NCBI RefSeq assembly: GCF_001686925.1
Contig: NZ_LVEN01000007.1
Coordinates: 1-34,811 of the forward strand
Length of the DNA: 34,811 bases
Source of the DNA: Flavobacterium piscis
GTDB taxonomy: Bacteria > Bacteroidota > Bacteroidia > Flavobacteriales > Flavobacteriaceae
Reading direction: 5' to 3'
Notes under the pieces: model-generated
Told to the model about the DNA's origin: nothing
The model's database searches: none
Seen by the model: the letters and a program-made list of their open reading frames with translations, nothing else
Translations under genes and position numbers: made by a program
Shown here: positions 26,772 to 34,707 of the stretch, one piece after another
Layout: every line of letters starts with the position of its first letter
Numbering within the stretch: position 1 is the stretch's first letter

Positions 26772-28160
26772 ATGACTTTAATAAAATCGATATCAGGAAT
26801 AAGAGGAACAATTGGTGGAAAAGTAGGAGATAACCTGACTCCTGTTGATGCTGTGAAATTTGCATCGGCATACGGTACTTTTCTTAAAAACAATACTTCA
26901 AAAGAAAAACTAACGGTTGTAATTGGCCGTGATGCCAGAATTTCGGGACCAATGATTCATAATCTTGTTGTGAATACATTAATAGGTTTAGGAATTAATG
27001 TAATTGATCTTGGACTTTCGACTACGCCAACGGTAGAAGTGGCTGTTCCTTTAGAAAAAGCTGATGGTGGCATTATCCTGACAGCTTCTCATAATCCAAA
27101 ACAATGGAATGCCTTAAAATTATTGAATGCAAAAGGAGAATTTTTAAGTGGAGAAGAAGGCGCTAAAATTCTTGAAATTGCCGATGCTGAAGCTTTCGAT
27201 TTCTCGGATGTGGACAGTTTAGGCGAAATCACCGTAAATGATGCCTACATGGATATTCATATCGACGAGGTTCTGAATTTACCTTTAGTTGATGTTGAAG
27301 CAGTAAAAGCAGCAAAATTTAAAGTAGTGGTTGATGGTGTAAATTCATCAGGAGGAATTATTATTCCAAAATTATTAGAATTAATGGGCGTTGAAGTAGT
27401 AAAATTATACTGCGAACCAAACGGACATTTCCCTCATAATCCGGAACCATTAAAAGAACATTTAACAGACATTTCTGAATTGGTAGTAAAAGAAAAAGCC
27501 GATCTGGGAGTAGTAGTAGATCCGGACGTAGATCGTTTGGCTTTTATTTGCGAAGACGGGGAAATGTTTGGGGAAGAATATACATTAGTGGCTTGCGCGG
27601 ATTATGTTCTGAGTAAAACTGCAGGAAATACAGTTTCGAACATGTCATCATCACGTGCTTTGCGTGACGTAACTGTAGCTCATGGCGGAAAATATGAAGC
27701 CAGCGCAGTTGGAGAAGTAAACGTAGTAGCATTAATGAAGAAAAACAATGCTATTATTGGTGGTGAAGGTAACGGTGGAATTATTTACCCTGAATCTCAT
27801 TACGGTCGTGATAGTTTGGTAGGAGTGGCGTTATTCCTGACTCATTTGGCAAACAAAAAAATGTCAGTTTCGGCATTGCGTGCTTCATATCCTGAATATT
27901 ATATGAGTAAAAATAAAATCGAACTAACACCACAAATTGATGTTGATGCGATTTTAGTAGCGATGACAGAAAAATATAAAAACGAAGATATCACTACAAT
28001 TGATGGTGTAAAAATTGATTTTGCTTCGGAGTGGGTACATTTAAGAAAATCAAATACAGAACCAATCATTAGAATTTATACAGAAGCTCCTTCTCAGGAA
28101 AAAGCAGATGTTTTGGCTCTTCGAATTATAGATGAAATAAAAGCCATTGCAGGAATTTAA
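26772..28160 (+). CDS. glmM: Phosphoglucosamine mutase (phosphohexomutase)
   Basis: A 462-aa alpha-D-phosphohexomutase. GlmM interconverts glucosamine-6-phosphate and glucosamine-1-phosphate for peptidoglycan and LPS precursors. The phosphoserine loop is TASHNPKQWNALK (Ser106), the metal loop is VVDPDVDRLAF (near 246-256), the sugar-specificity loop is GGEGNGGIIYP and the phosphate-binding loop is HLRKSNTEPIIRIYTEA. The N-terminus SISGIRGTIGGKVGDNLTP is typical. The closely related phosphomannomutase/phosphoglucomutase cannot be fully excluded from sequence, but GlmM is the common assignment for this form in Bacteroidota. Transcribed from a TATATTTG promoter and ended by the terminator at 28319. 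Confidence 0.88.
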   Translation: MTLIKSISGIRGTIGGKVGDNLTPVDAVKFASAYGTFLKNNTSKEKLTVVIGRDARISGPMIHNLVVNTLIGLGINVIDLGLSTTPTVEVAVPLEKADGGIILTASHNPKQWNALKLLNAKGEFLSGEEGAKILEIADAEAFDFSDVDSLGEITVNDAYMDIHIDEVLNLPLVDVEAVKAAKFKVVVDGVNSSGGIIIPKLLELMGVEVVKLYCEPNGHFPHNPEPLKEHLTDISELVVKEKADLGVVVDPDVDRLAFICEDGEMFGEEYTLVACADYVLSKTAGNTVSNMSSSRALRDVTVAHGGKYEASAVGEVNVVALMKKNNAIIGGEGNGGIIYPESHYGRDSLVGVALFLTHLANKKMSVSALRASYPEYYMSKNKIELTPQIDVDAILVAMTEKYKNEDITTIDGVKIDFASEWVHLRKSNTEPIIRIYTEAPSQEKADVLALRIIDEIKAIAGI

Positions 28161-28178
28161 ATGCTCGAAATGGGGATA

Positions 28179-28300
28179 TTTAACCGCAAAGTACGCAAAG
28201 GTTTTTTAATATTGAGTTTTTATAAAAGGCAAAGTTCGCAAAGCTTTGTGTTATAAATTTTGCGAACCTTACGTAAATCATTGCGAACTTTGCGGTTAAA
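28179..28300. repeat. Palindromic intergenic element (CCGCAAAGT type)
   Basis: Arms 28179-28198 and 28281-28300 are 20-bp reverse complements with one mismatch (TTTAACCGCAAAGTACGCAA). The 82-bp interior repeats the words GCAAAG and TTGCGAA. It lies between glmM and its terminator and would be transcribed with glmM. Confidence 0.75.
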
Positions 28301-28318
28301 ATGATCAGTTATTAAAAG

Positions 28319-28351
28319 AAAACCTCTTTCATTTATTTTGAAAGAGGTTTT
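28319..28351. terminator. Bidirectional terminator between glmM and the GH128-like gene
   Basis: A 12-bp stem, AAAACCTCTTTC (28319-28330) with GAAAGAGGTTTT (28340-28351), has an A-rich left flank and a TTCTTTTTTT right flank. It serves both the plus-strand glmM and the minus-strand glucanase, which converge here. Confidence 0.85.
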
Positions 28352-28358
28352 TCTTTTT

Positions 28359-29840
28359 TTAGTTTTTAATAATCTTAATAGATTTTTTAACTGAGCCATA
28401 AACTGCATTTATAATGTAAACTCCTGTCGATAATTTATCTCCAATTTTAATATCTTCATTCGTAAAATAATCGTCTGAAGCATGACAGATACTCCCTTTC
28501 ATATCTACTATTTTTAAGGATAAAGGCTCTGTAATCGATGATTTTATATGAAGTGTCGATTGTATTTTTATTGGATTTGGATATACTGTAAAAGAATCTT
28601 TTTCGAATGCAGGATCATTAACACCCAGACTAGCTATTGCAGCATCTATATAATTAAAATTCATATTGTTTGATTTGAATTTAATTTTCAGATAAACTTC
28701 TCCTTTAGGCAAGGCAATACCGTTTACAATTTTGTTGGTATAGGTTTGCAAACCACCAGTTGCATCAAATGTTTCATCTGTTTTAATCACGACATCATTT
28801 ACTAAAATATCAAATTTACCCTGGTTTGTGGAGGCTACTCTAAAAGAAAAATTATAGTTTCCGGCCTGATCAGTATTTAGCATAAATTCATTCCAATCGC
28901 CCTGGTCGATAGCGCTTACATTTTGACCAGTTCCGGAATCTGTAGTATTTTGCAGGCTCGTTCCTTTTCTTCGGTAATGTTTATTGGCGGTTATTCTGCC
29001 TGGAACGTTCATTTTTTTTGAGGTGTAAGTGGCATTTACATATTCGGTTCCTATTGGTCTTAGAACACCACTTTCAGGAGCTAATAAAGGACCTTCTGCC
29101 ATGTCTAGCCAATCGGCAGGAACTCTTCCGGTAAACCATGAATAGCGATAGATGTCCGGATCATTTTCAAAATTTGTTATGATTTCTTTCATAAATGCCG
29201 TTTTTTGAGCTGCAGTCTGAACCACTCTGTTGGCAAATTCAGTCACCCAAATGGGGCGGTTGTATTTTTTAAGAAGACTAGTAACTCCAATAACATCGCC
29301 AGAGGTTCTGTCATAAGTATGAAAGGCAATGTAATCGACTTTGCAAGTTGGGCATAAAAGAAAAAACTGATCGTGCCACGCAGTCGGACTGCTGTAACCT
29401 CCGTAACTATTATTTGGGTCATTAAAAGCTGGTGATGCACTTACTATTTCCAGATTTTTTGCAACAGCTATTTTTTCAATATTCTTCCAGAAATTTACAG
29501 CATCTTGCGGAGTCATTCGCGCACCATCATTAAAATTAGGCTCATTAAAAGCGAGCAAATATTTGGCACCGGGTTTTATTCGGTCAATAAAAGCCTGAAC
29601 ATTGTTATCGCTGATCTGATTCCATGCCATGGGTACATATTCGACACCAATAGAAGTATAATTGGCGTTTGTATCCTTTTCAGGCAAAGAACCCCAGTTG
29701 TACCACCATGAAACTCCTGGTTTCAGGGCAAGTAAATCAGCTGTCGAATGATCTTTGTAAGCTATTCCGCGTTTAGGACTTTGAGCGTGAGTGAGGATTG
29801 AAAAACAGAGTAGGAGTAAGAAAGATATTTTTTTTGTCAT
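28359..29840 (-). CDS. Secreted GH128-like beta-1,3-glucanase with CBM6-like domain and T9SS sorting tail
   Basis: A 493-aa modular secreted protein: signal peptide (MTKKISFLLLLCFSILTHAQ), a catalytic core (about 24-270), a carbohydrate-binding-like beta domain (about 280-405) and a type A type IX sorting domain (about 415-493). The core resembles family GH128, with candidate catalytic glutamates in LLAFNEPNF (Glu100) and PIWVTEFANR (Glu201) and YIAFHTYD. The second domain (GDWNEFMLNTDQAGNYNFSF ... MNFNYIDAAIAS) is CBM6-like. The tail begins SFTVYPNP and ends KKSIKIIKN, the usual sorting-signal form for export to the cell surface through the T9SS. The ATG at 29840 is chosen because it begins the signal peptide. 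It stands alone, not in a polysaccharide utilisation locus. Confidence 0.85.
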   Translation of the reverse strand: MTKKISFLLLLCFSILTHAQSPKRGIAYKDHSTADLLALKPGVSWWYNWGSLPEKDTNANYTSIGVEYVPMAWNQISDNNVQAFIDRIKPGAKYLLAFNEPNFNDGARMTPQDAVNFWKNIEKIAVAKNLEIVSASPAFNDPNNSYGGYSSPTAWHDQFFLLCPTCKVDYIAFHTYDRTSGDVIGVTSLLKKYNRPIWVTEFANRVVQTAAQKTAFMKEIITNFENDPDIYRYSWFTGRVPADWLDMAEGPLLAPESGVLRPIGTEYVNATYTSKKMNVPGRITANKHYRRKGTSLQNTTDSGTGQNVSAIDQGDWNEFMLNTDQAGNYNFSFRVASTNQGKFDILVNDVVIKTDETFDATGGLQTYTNKIVNGIALPKGEVYLKIKFKSNNMNFNYIDAAIASLGVNDPAFEKDSFTVYPNPIKIQSTLHIKSSITEPLSLKIVDMKGSICHASDDYFTNEDIKIGDKLSTGVYIINAVYGSVKKSIKIIKN

Positions 29841-29878
29841 AGTTTGATAATTTAGATTTGGGAAAATTTTATCAATAT

Positions 29879-29886
29879 CAAATATA
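29879..29886 (-). promoter_or_regulatory. -7 promoter element of the GH128-like gene
   Basis: The minus strand reads TATATTTG, an exact TAnnTTTG match, giving a leader of about 35 nt before the ATG at 29840. Confidence 0.55.
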
Positions 29887-30005
29887 TGCCGTTTATCTCG
29901 TTTCTCATTTTGATTCTGCGATAAAAAAATATTACAAAAACCCATCAAAAACATGCTGTAGATATATGAGATAAATGAATTTCTTGTTTTTGATAGTTTT
30001 CAAAA

Positions 30006-30044
30006 AAAAATCCAAAAAAGTAATGGTTGCCTTTTTGGATTTTT
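30006..30044. terminator. Terminator after the acyltransferase gene
   Basis: AAAAATCCAAAAAAG (30006-30020) pairs with CTTTTTGGATTTTT (30031-30044), with one extra A in the left arm. The A-run at the left end gives a T-tract in the minus-strand transcript of the gene ending at 30061. Confidence 0.75.
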
Positions 30045-30060
30045 ATTTTAATTAAAACAG

Positions 30061-30933
30061 TTATTCAACTCTATGCTTCCATCTTTTATGTGTCCATAAA
30101 TAATATTCTGGAGCTTCATAAATTTGTTTTTCTACCTCTTTTAAGTACTTTTCTGTTATGTCGAAATTTGGATATTCTTTAGGGTCGTCTGCTATGGGTA
30201 CAATCGTAGCCTCATAATAGCCGCGAGCTACTTTTTTTACTTTTACAAAAATCACACTCAAATCATATTTTTTAGCCAGCATTTCTGCACCTGTATGAAC
30301 AGGAACTTCTATCCCCATGAATTTCATCGAATGAAAAATTCGGTCTAATTTTGGAGACTGATCACTTGCTAACCCGTAGAGGCTTAAAATTCCGTCACGC
30401 TGATTTTGTGCCATCAGCGGAATGGTTTTTCTTGTTTCGACTAATTCTGCATCGTATTTAGAACGTATTTTTCGAATTAATTTATCAAAATAGGGATTAG
30501 CAATTTTTTTGTAAACACCAATTCCTCTAAATTTAATTCTCTTATTAATGGTCAAAAGCCATTCCCAACTCGCGTAATGAGAAGCGACTAAAACAACACT
30601 TTTCCCTTTATTTTCATAGGCACGAAGAACTTCGATATTAGTAATTTTAAATCTTTTCTCCATTTCTTCTGGCGAAATACTCATCGTTTTGATCATTTCT
30701 AAAAACATATCACACATATGCTGATAGAATTTTTTTTCAATTTTTTTACGTTCTTCTTTACTTAAGTGCGGCAGTGTAAGTTCAAGATTTTCGCGAACCA
30801 CTTTTATACGATAACCAATAACACGATATACAATAAAGTATACACAATCTGATAACCAGTAAAATATTCGAAATGGGAGTATAGAGATAAGCCAAAGAAA
30901 AGGATAGGCTAATATATAAACGAGAAATTGCAT
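30061..30933 (-). CDS. Lipid A acyltransferase (LpxL/HtrB family)
   Basis: A 290-aa inner-membrane lysophospholipid acyltransferase-like protein that adds late acyl chains to lipid A or a related lipid. An N-terminal membrane anchor (FLVYILAYPFLWLISILPF) is followed by the active-site motif ASHYASWEW, a H(x4)E box with His119 and Glu124. Then come GVYKKIANPYFDKLIRKIR and the C-terminal EYYLWTHKRWKHR, the standard end of the HtrB/LpxL/WaaM family. Length is slightly short, as in other Bacteroidota copies. The acyl donor and exact position cannot be told from sequence. It is divergent from the rhomboid gene, and a TATATTTG element on the minus strand (30955-30948) is its likely promoter. Confidence 0.88.
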   Translation of the reverse strand: MQFLVYILAYPFLWLISILPFRIFYWLSDCVYFIVYRVIGYRIKVVRENLELTLPHLSKEERKKIEKKFYQHMCDMFLEMIKTMSISPEEMEKRFKITNIEVLRAYENKGKSVVLVASHYASWEWLLTINKRIKFRGIGVYKKIANPYFDKLIRKIRSKYDAELVETRKTIPLMAQNQRDGILSLYGLASDQSPKLDRIFHSMKFMGIEVPVHTGAEMLAKKYDLSVIFVKVKKVARGYYEATIVPIADDPKEYPNFDITEKYLKEVEKQIYEAPEYYLWTHKRWKHRVE

Positions 30934-30947
30934 GTAATTTTTTTTTA

Positions 30948-30955
30948 CAAATATA
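30948..30955 (-). promoter_or_regulatory. -7 promoter element of the acyltransferase gene
   Basis: The minus strand reads TATATTTG, an exact TAnnTTTG match, 15 bp upstream of the ATG at 30933; it implies a short leader. Confidence 0.55.
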
Positions 30956-31045
30956 AAGTAAAAATGAATAACCGTTGATATTTTGCTTAGACACTAACAT
31001 ATGTTTAAGAATGACTATATTTACAATTCACATTAAATATTTTTT

Positions 31046-31684
31046 ATGAATACCATTTTAGTTGGGATAATAGTCGCCAATGCTTTGATTAGTTATAAAG
31101 GATTTAACGATCTTGCCTTTTTTAGAAAATACGAATTTCATGTAGGAAGTATTCGTTCAGGAGAGCAAATCAGAATGCTTTCGTCAGGATTTTTACATGC
31201 AGATATTATGCATTTAGCTTTTAATATGCTAACGTTATGGTTTTTTGCTCCTGTAGTAATACAATGGTTGGGGACTTTTTCTTTTGTTTTAATTTACTTC
31301 GGAAGTTTAATATTCGGGAGTTTGCTTACAATGTTATTTCATAAAAATGATTATAGTTATAGAGCTGTTGGCGCTTCTGGAGCGGTAACGGGAGTTTTAT
31401 ATTCTGCAATATTATTACAGCCTGATATGATGTTAGGAATTTTCTTCGTTATACCAATGCCGGCTTATTTATTCGGAATTTTATATTTATTGTATTCGAT
31501 TTACGGAATGCGGGCCAAAAATGACAATATTGGACACACGGCACATTTTGGAGGTGCTATAGGCGGGTATTTGATAACTTTGGTAAAAGAGCCTTCATTA
31601 ATTGTAGATCATAGTTTGATGGTAATTCTGTTAGCAATTCCTATTTTGATACTTTTTGTAATGGCAAAGTTGGGCAAACTATAA
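31046..31684 (+). CDS. Rhomboid-family intramembrane serine protease
   Basis: A 212-aa multi-pass membrane protein of the rhomboid family, which cleaves substrates inside the membrane. The catalytic dyad is visible: GASGAVTGVLYS with Ser111, and HTAHFGGAIGGY with His167 (the His of the AH-x-GG motif). The N-terminal part of the fold has SSGFLHADIMHLAFNMLTLWFF, the HxxxHLxxN motif. Six membrane segments are expected for this size. The start ATG follows an A/T-rich region with a TATATTTA (one mismatch to consensus). The SIMPL gene follows 53 bp downstream in the same direction and may be co-transcribed. Confidence 0.9.
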   Translation: MNTILVGIIVANALISYKGFNDLAFFRKYEFHVGSIRSGEQIRMLSSGFLHADIMHLAFNMLTLWFFAPVVIQWLGTFSFVLIYFGSLIFGSLLTMLFHKNDYSYRAVGASGAVTGVLYSAILLQPDMMLGIFFVIPMPAYLFGILYLLYSIYGMRAKNDNIGHTAHFGGAIGGYLITLVKEPSLIVDHSLMVILLAIPILILFVMAKLGKL

Positions 31685-31737
31685 ATATTGGCACAACTTT
31701 TGAAATTCCATTATCAAACAATTTAAATATCACAAAA

Positions 31738-32427
31738 ATGAAGAAAGCAGTATTATTTTTAACAATCATGTTTATGACTATGTCTTACGCTCAGGAAACC
31801 AAACAAATTCCTCAAATCAATGTAAACGGAGAGGGCAAAGTAAAAGTAGCGCCTGATCAGGTTTGTATTTCGGCAACTGTTGAAACAAAAGGGAATAATG
31901 CTAAAGATGTCAAAAAGCAAAATGACGAGAAAATCGATGCAGTTTTAAAATTCATCAAAAAAATGAATATTCCAACAGCAGATTTCAAAACCAAGCAAGT
32001 AGCCCTTAATCCACAATACGATTATGAGAAAAAGAAAACAAGTTACAATGCTACACAAACTGTAGAAATTGTAGTAAAAGATTTATCTAAATATGATGAA
32101 TTAATGGAAGGTTTGGTTCAACAAGGAATTAATCGCATTGACAGAGTTTCTTTTGAAACTTCTAAATTAGCTCAAATAGAAACAGAAGCTAGAAAATTGG
32201 CAATCAAAGATGCTAAATTAAAAGCAGAAGATTATGTTTCGGTTTTAGGGCAAAAAGTTGGTAAAGCATATACTATTTCTGATAATACTCAGGTGTACCG
32301 TCCACAACCAATGTATGCTGCTATGAAATCTGTAGCTATGGATTCAGCTGGTGCATCAAACGAAACTTTGGCAATTGGAGAAATAGAAGTAGTTGCAAAT
32401 GTTAGCGTGAGTTTTATTTTAGATTAA
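31738..32427 (+). CDS. SIMPL-domain exported protein (DUF541 family)
   Basis: A 229-aa protein with a signal peptide (MKKAVLFLTIMFMTMSYAQ) and a SIMPL domain: INVNGEGKVKVAPDQVCISATVETKG, a KKQNDEKIDAVLKFIKKMNI helix, then TKQVALNPQYDYEKKKTSYNATQTVEIVVKD and the C-terminal EARKLAIKDAKLKAEDYVSVLGQKVGKAY with a final GEIEVVANVSVSFIL strand. SIMPL proteins are periplasmic or envelope proteins; the best-known members are oxidative-stress and signalling partners, but general function is unclear. The gene is followed by a strong terminator. Confidence 0.88.
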   Translation: MKKAVLFLTIMFMTMSYAQETKQIPQINVNGEGKVKVAPDQVCISATVETKGNNAKDVKKQNDEKIDAVLKFIKKMNIPTADFKTKQVALNPQYDYEKKKTSYNATQTVEIVVKDLSKYDELMEGLVQQGINRIDRVSFETSKLAQIETEARKLAIKDAKLKAEDYVSVLGQKVGKAYTISDNTQVYRPQPMYAAMKSVAMDSAGASNETLAIGEIEVVANVSVSFILD

Positions 32428-32449
32428 CAAAATATAAATTTCAATTTTG

Positions 32450-32489
32450 AAAATCCAAATTCCAATTCTAAAATTGGGATTTGGATTTT
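32450..32489 (+). terminator. Intrinsic terminator after the SIMPL gene
   Basis: An 18-bp stem (32450-32467 and 32472-32489, with one G-T pair) around a CTAA loop, followed by TTTCTGTTTTT. It ends the rhomboid-SIMPL transcript. Confidence 0.85.
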
Positions 32490-32570
32490 TTTCTGTTTTT
32501 TACTTTTTAAATTTGGGTTGATAAGCTTATGCTTTTAGACCGGCTGTTAGTTTTAAACTAGAGTTTTCAT

Positions 32571-32578
32571 TATTTTTG
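32571..32578 (+). promoter_or_regulatory. -7 promoter element of the MFS gene
   Basis: TATTTTTG, an exact TAnnTTTG match, ends 18 bp before the ATG at 32597, giving a leader of about 14 nt. Confidence 0.6.
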
Positions 32579-32596
32579 CACTTTTAAAAAATCTTC

Positions 32597-33796
32597 ATGA
32601 GTTCTTCTGTAAAAGCCATCCATCCTATTTATAATCTACAATTTGGATTAGTCTGTTTAAGTTCATTACTTTTTTCTGCCAGTTTTAATATGCTGATTCC
32701 TGAATTGCCGGAATATTTGAGCAATATGGGAGGAGCAGAGTATAAAGGATTAATTATTGCTCTTTTTACTTTAACAGCAGGAATTTCCAGACCTTTTAGT
32801 GGTCGGTTAACCGATACTTTAGGGAGAGTACCAGTAATGGCAGTTGGTTCTATTGTTTGTTTTGTCTGCGGTATTTTATATCCGGTTTTAGGAACAGTTT
32901 CAGGATTTTTATTCTTGAGATTAATTCACGGATTTTCTACTGGATTCAAACCTACAGCTACTGCGGCCTATGTTGCAGATATTGTCCCAAGAGAACGCTG
33001 GGGTGAAGCTTTAGGTTTGCATGGATTGTGCTTTTCTATAGGAATGGCTCTTGGTCCGGCTATTGGAAGTTCAATTAAATTGTATTCTTATATGAACATG
33101 CTTTTTTATGCTTCTTCTGTTTTTGCGCTTCTGTCTATTGTTATTCTGATGAATATGAAGGAAACTTTGAAACATAAACAGCGTTTTAGCCTGCGTATTT
33201 TAAAGATTTCACGAAAAGACATTATAGCTTTAGAAGTTCTTCCCGCAGCTATAGTGACTTTTCTTTCTTATATGGCTTATGGTGTTATCCTGACATTAAT
33301 TCCGGATTGGAGCCAGCATTTAGGAATTGCTAACAAAGGCTTGTTCTTTATGGTCTTTACTATTACGTCAGTAATGATTCGTTTTGGAGCAGGAAAAGCG
33401 TCTGACAAATACGGTCGTCTTCGTTTGATAGGAATTGGACTCTTTTTATTAATCATATCCTTAGTGATTGTTGGGTTTTCAACATCAATTGCCGGATTTT
33501 TGGCCGGAGCGGCATTATATGGAGTTTCTACGGGGATCGTATCTCCGGCTTTAAATGCCTGGACAGTTGATATGAGTTTTCCGGAACATCGTGGCAAGGC
33601 TATGGCAACAATGTATATTGCATTGGAAGCAGGAATTGGTCTTGGTGCACTTTTCGCCGGATGGGTTTATCAGGATGTGATTGCAAAAATTCCAATGTTG
33701 ATGTACGGCAGCGCAGTAATGGTTTTCTTATCCTTATCGTATGTTTGGATTCAGTTTAGGAAAGATAAAAAAAGCAATTTTTCACAGCAATTGTAA
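32597..33796 (+). CDS. Major facilitator superfamily transporter
   Basis: A 399-aa, 12-helix inner-membrane transporter of the MFS. The loop 2-3 signature reads SGRLTDTLGRVPVM (G-x3-D-x-x-G-R), and the pseudo-symmetric copy in the second half is GKASDKYGRLRL. A motif in helix 4-5 is LRLIHGFSTGFKPTATAAYVADIVPRERWGEALGL. These fit the drug or small-molecule efflux subfamilies, but the substrate cannot be named. The gene has its own TATTTTTG promoter and a terminator at 33867, and is not next to a regulator. The last residues (SNFSQQL) are hydrophilic and cytoplasmic. Confidence 0.92.
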   Translation: MSSSVKAIHPIYNLQFGLVCLSSLLFSASFNMLIPELPEYLSNMGGAEYKGLIIALFTLTAGISRPFSGRLTDTLGRVPVMAVGSIVCFVCGILYPVLGTVSGFLFLRLIHGFSTGFKPTATAAYVADIVPRERWGEALGLHGLCFSIGMALGPAIGSSIKLYSYMNMLFYASSVFALLSIVILMNMKETLKHKQRFSLRILKISRKDIIALEVLPAAIVTFLSYMAYGVILTLIPDWSQHLGIANKGLFFMVFTITSVMIRFGAGKASDKYGRLRLIGIGLFLLIISLVIVGFSTSIAGFLAGAALYGVSTGIVSPALNAWTVDMSFPEHRGKAMATMYIALEAGIGLGALFAGWVYQDVIAKIPMLMYGSAVMVFLSLSYVWIQFRKDKKSNFSQQL

Positions 33797-33866
33797 GCTG
33801 GTATTTAAAACGTTTACTTATTCGTATCCTTATAATAGGAACTAAGTCAAGATTTACATTATATAG

Positions 33867-33891
33867 CCCGATAATTTTAAATACTATCGGG
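33867..33891 (+). terminator. Weak terminator after the MFS gene
   Basis: A 7-bp stem, CCCGATA (33867-33873) and TATCGGG (33885-33891), with an 11-nt AT-rich loop, is followed by TTTATTTTG. It lies 71 bp past the MFS stop. Confidence 0.6.
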
Positions 33892-34427
33892 TTTATTTTG
33901 TGTACCTATATATAAGGACAAGTTTCTACTATAATATATAAGAGCAATTTTCACATACTAATACATAAACTAGCTTTTATTGGAATTTGGAATTTTAAAG
34001 ATTTGGAATTTTAGTTTTTATTAGGAGCTATTTCCCGCTGTCCTTCCAATCTTTTGCTTTTTAAAGAAAAAAGCAAAAGGATTTTCCCTCCCATCAGGGC
34101 TAGGGCAGTAGTTTTGAGAGTAAGCATTAGTAAGAAGAAGAAAGAAACAGCCCCAAAAGAATAAACTTTGCGACTTAGCTCCCGATAACTATCGGGATTG
34201 CGCGATTAAAAAAAAAACAGTAAAACCCCAACTTTGCGACTTTTTCAAAACAAAGCCAACAAAAAAAGAACCTTCGCGCCTTAGCGCCTTCGTGGCAAAA
34301 CTCATTAAAACCACCCAAAACAGGCAAAACCCAATAAAAGCAGCCAAAGATCAAAAAAAACTTCGCCTTGTAAAAACCACCCAACCAGTTACTTATAAAA
34401 AAGATGGAAAATATATAATAAAAAGTC
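33892..34427. other. Gene-free repeat-rich stretch before the rRNA promoters
   Basis: No convincing protein gene. Contents in order: AT-rich unique sequence (33892-33970); TTGGAATTT word repeats (33979-34016); the Flavo-1-like copy (34023-34107); the palindrome TCCCGATAACTATCGGGA (34181-34198); repeated CTTTGCGACT and CCTTCGCGCCTTAGCGCCTT words (34165-34295); and a duplicated TAAAACCACCCA word near 34305 and 34374. Two short open frames here overlap the repeats and promoter and are not supported. Confidence 0.6.
34023..34107 (+). ncRNA. Flavo-1-like structured RNA element (second full copy)
   Basis: It begins AGGAGCTATTTCCCGCTGTC and ends CATCAGGGCTAGGGC, matching the copy at 10308-10389 at both ends. 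Its central hairpin is CTTTTGCTTTT (34051-34061) with AAAAGCAAAAG, a different sequence from the other copy but the same 11-bp length. This is compensatory change expected of a structured RNA. The identity with Flavo-1 is from memory. Confidence 0.6.
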
Positions 34428-34457
34428 TTGTAAATGTAAATAAAGGGTCTACTTTTG
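34428..34457 (+). promoter_or_regulatory. rRNA operon promoter P1
   Basis: A -33 TTG (34428-34430) and -7 TACTTTTG (34450-34457) with a 19-bp spacer, the canonical Bacteroidota form. A GC-rich discriminator CACCCGC follows, as in growth-rate-controlled rRNA promoters. Confidence 0.75.
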
Positions 34458-34548
34458 CACCCGCAACAGCGACAGACGTTCACTGAAATACTGACAAGCA
34501 TTACGAATCAAACTGAAAATTTATTTTCAAAAAAAGATTAAGAAAAGC

Positions 34549-34579
34549 TTGTGAGATTTAAAAACAGAAGTTACATTTG
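34549..34579 (+). promoter_or_regulatory. rRNA operon promoter P2
   Basis: TTG at 34549-34551 and TACATTTG at 34572-34579, 20-bp spacer, followed by CACCCCGC. The flanks (AGCTTGTGAGATTTA, GTTCATTGA) match those of P1, so it looks like a tandem duplicate 122 bp downstream. Confidence 0.75.
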
Positions 34580-34673
34580 CACCCCGCAAAACACGGAAAG
34601 TTCATTGATAGATTGGTAAGGTTTGGAAGGAAAAAGGAAAGTAAATTTTCTTAAAAAAAACTTCAAAAAACAT

Positions 34674-34704
34674 TTGCCGGTTTGAAATAAGTTTTCTACT
34701 TTTG
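34674..34704 (+). promoter_or_regulatory. rRNA operon promoter P3
   Basis: TTG at 34674-34676 and TACTTTTG at 34697-34704, 20-bp spacer, followed by CACCCGC. It is 125 bp beyond P2 and closest to the 16S gene. Confidence 0.75.
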
Positions 34705-34707
34705 CAC

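Noticed and set aside
33277..33597. 106-aa open frame opposite the MFS transporter
   Set aside because: It is antisense to conserved transporter helices and has no domain or promoter of its own.
34292..34486. 64-aa open frame on the plus strand
   Set aside because: It is Lys/Thr/Ala-rich sequence running through repeats and the P1 box, with no start context.
34175..34501. Open frame of 108 aa on the minus strand near the rRNA promoters
   Set aside because: It crosses repeat words and promoter P1, has low-complexity composition and no recognisable domain.
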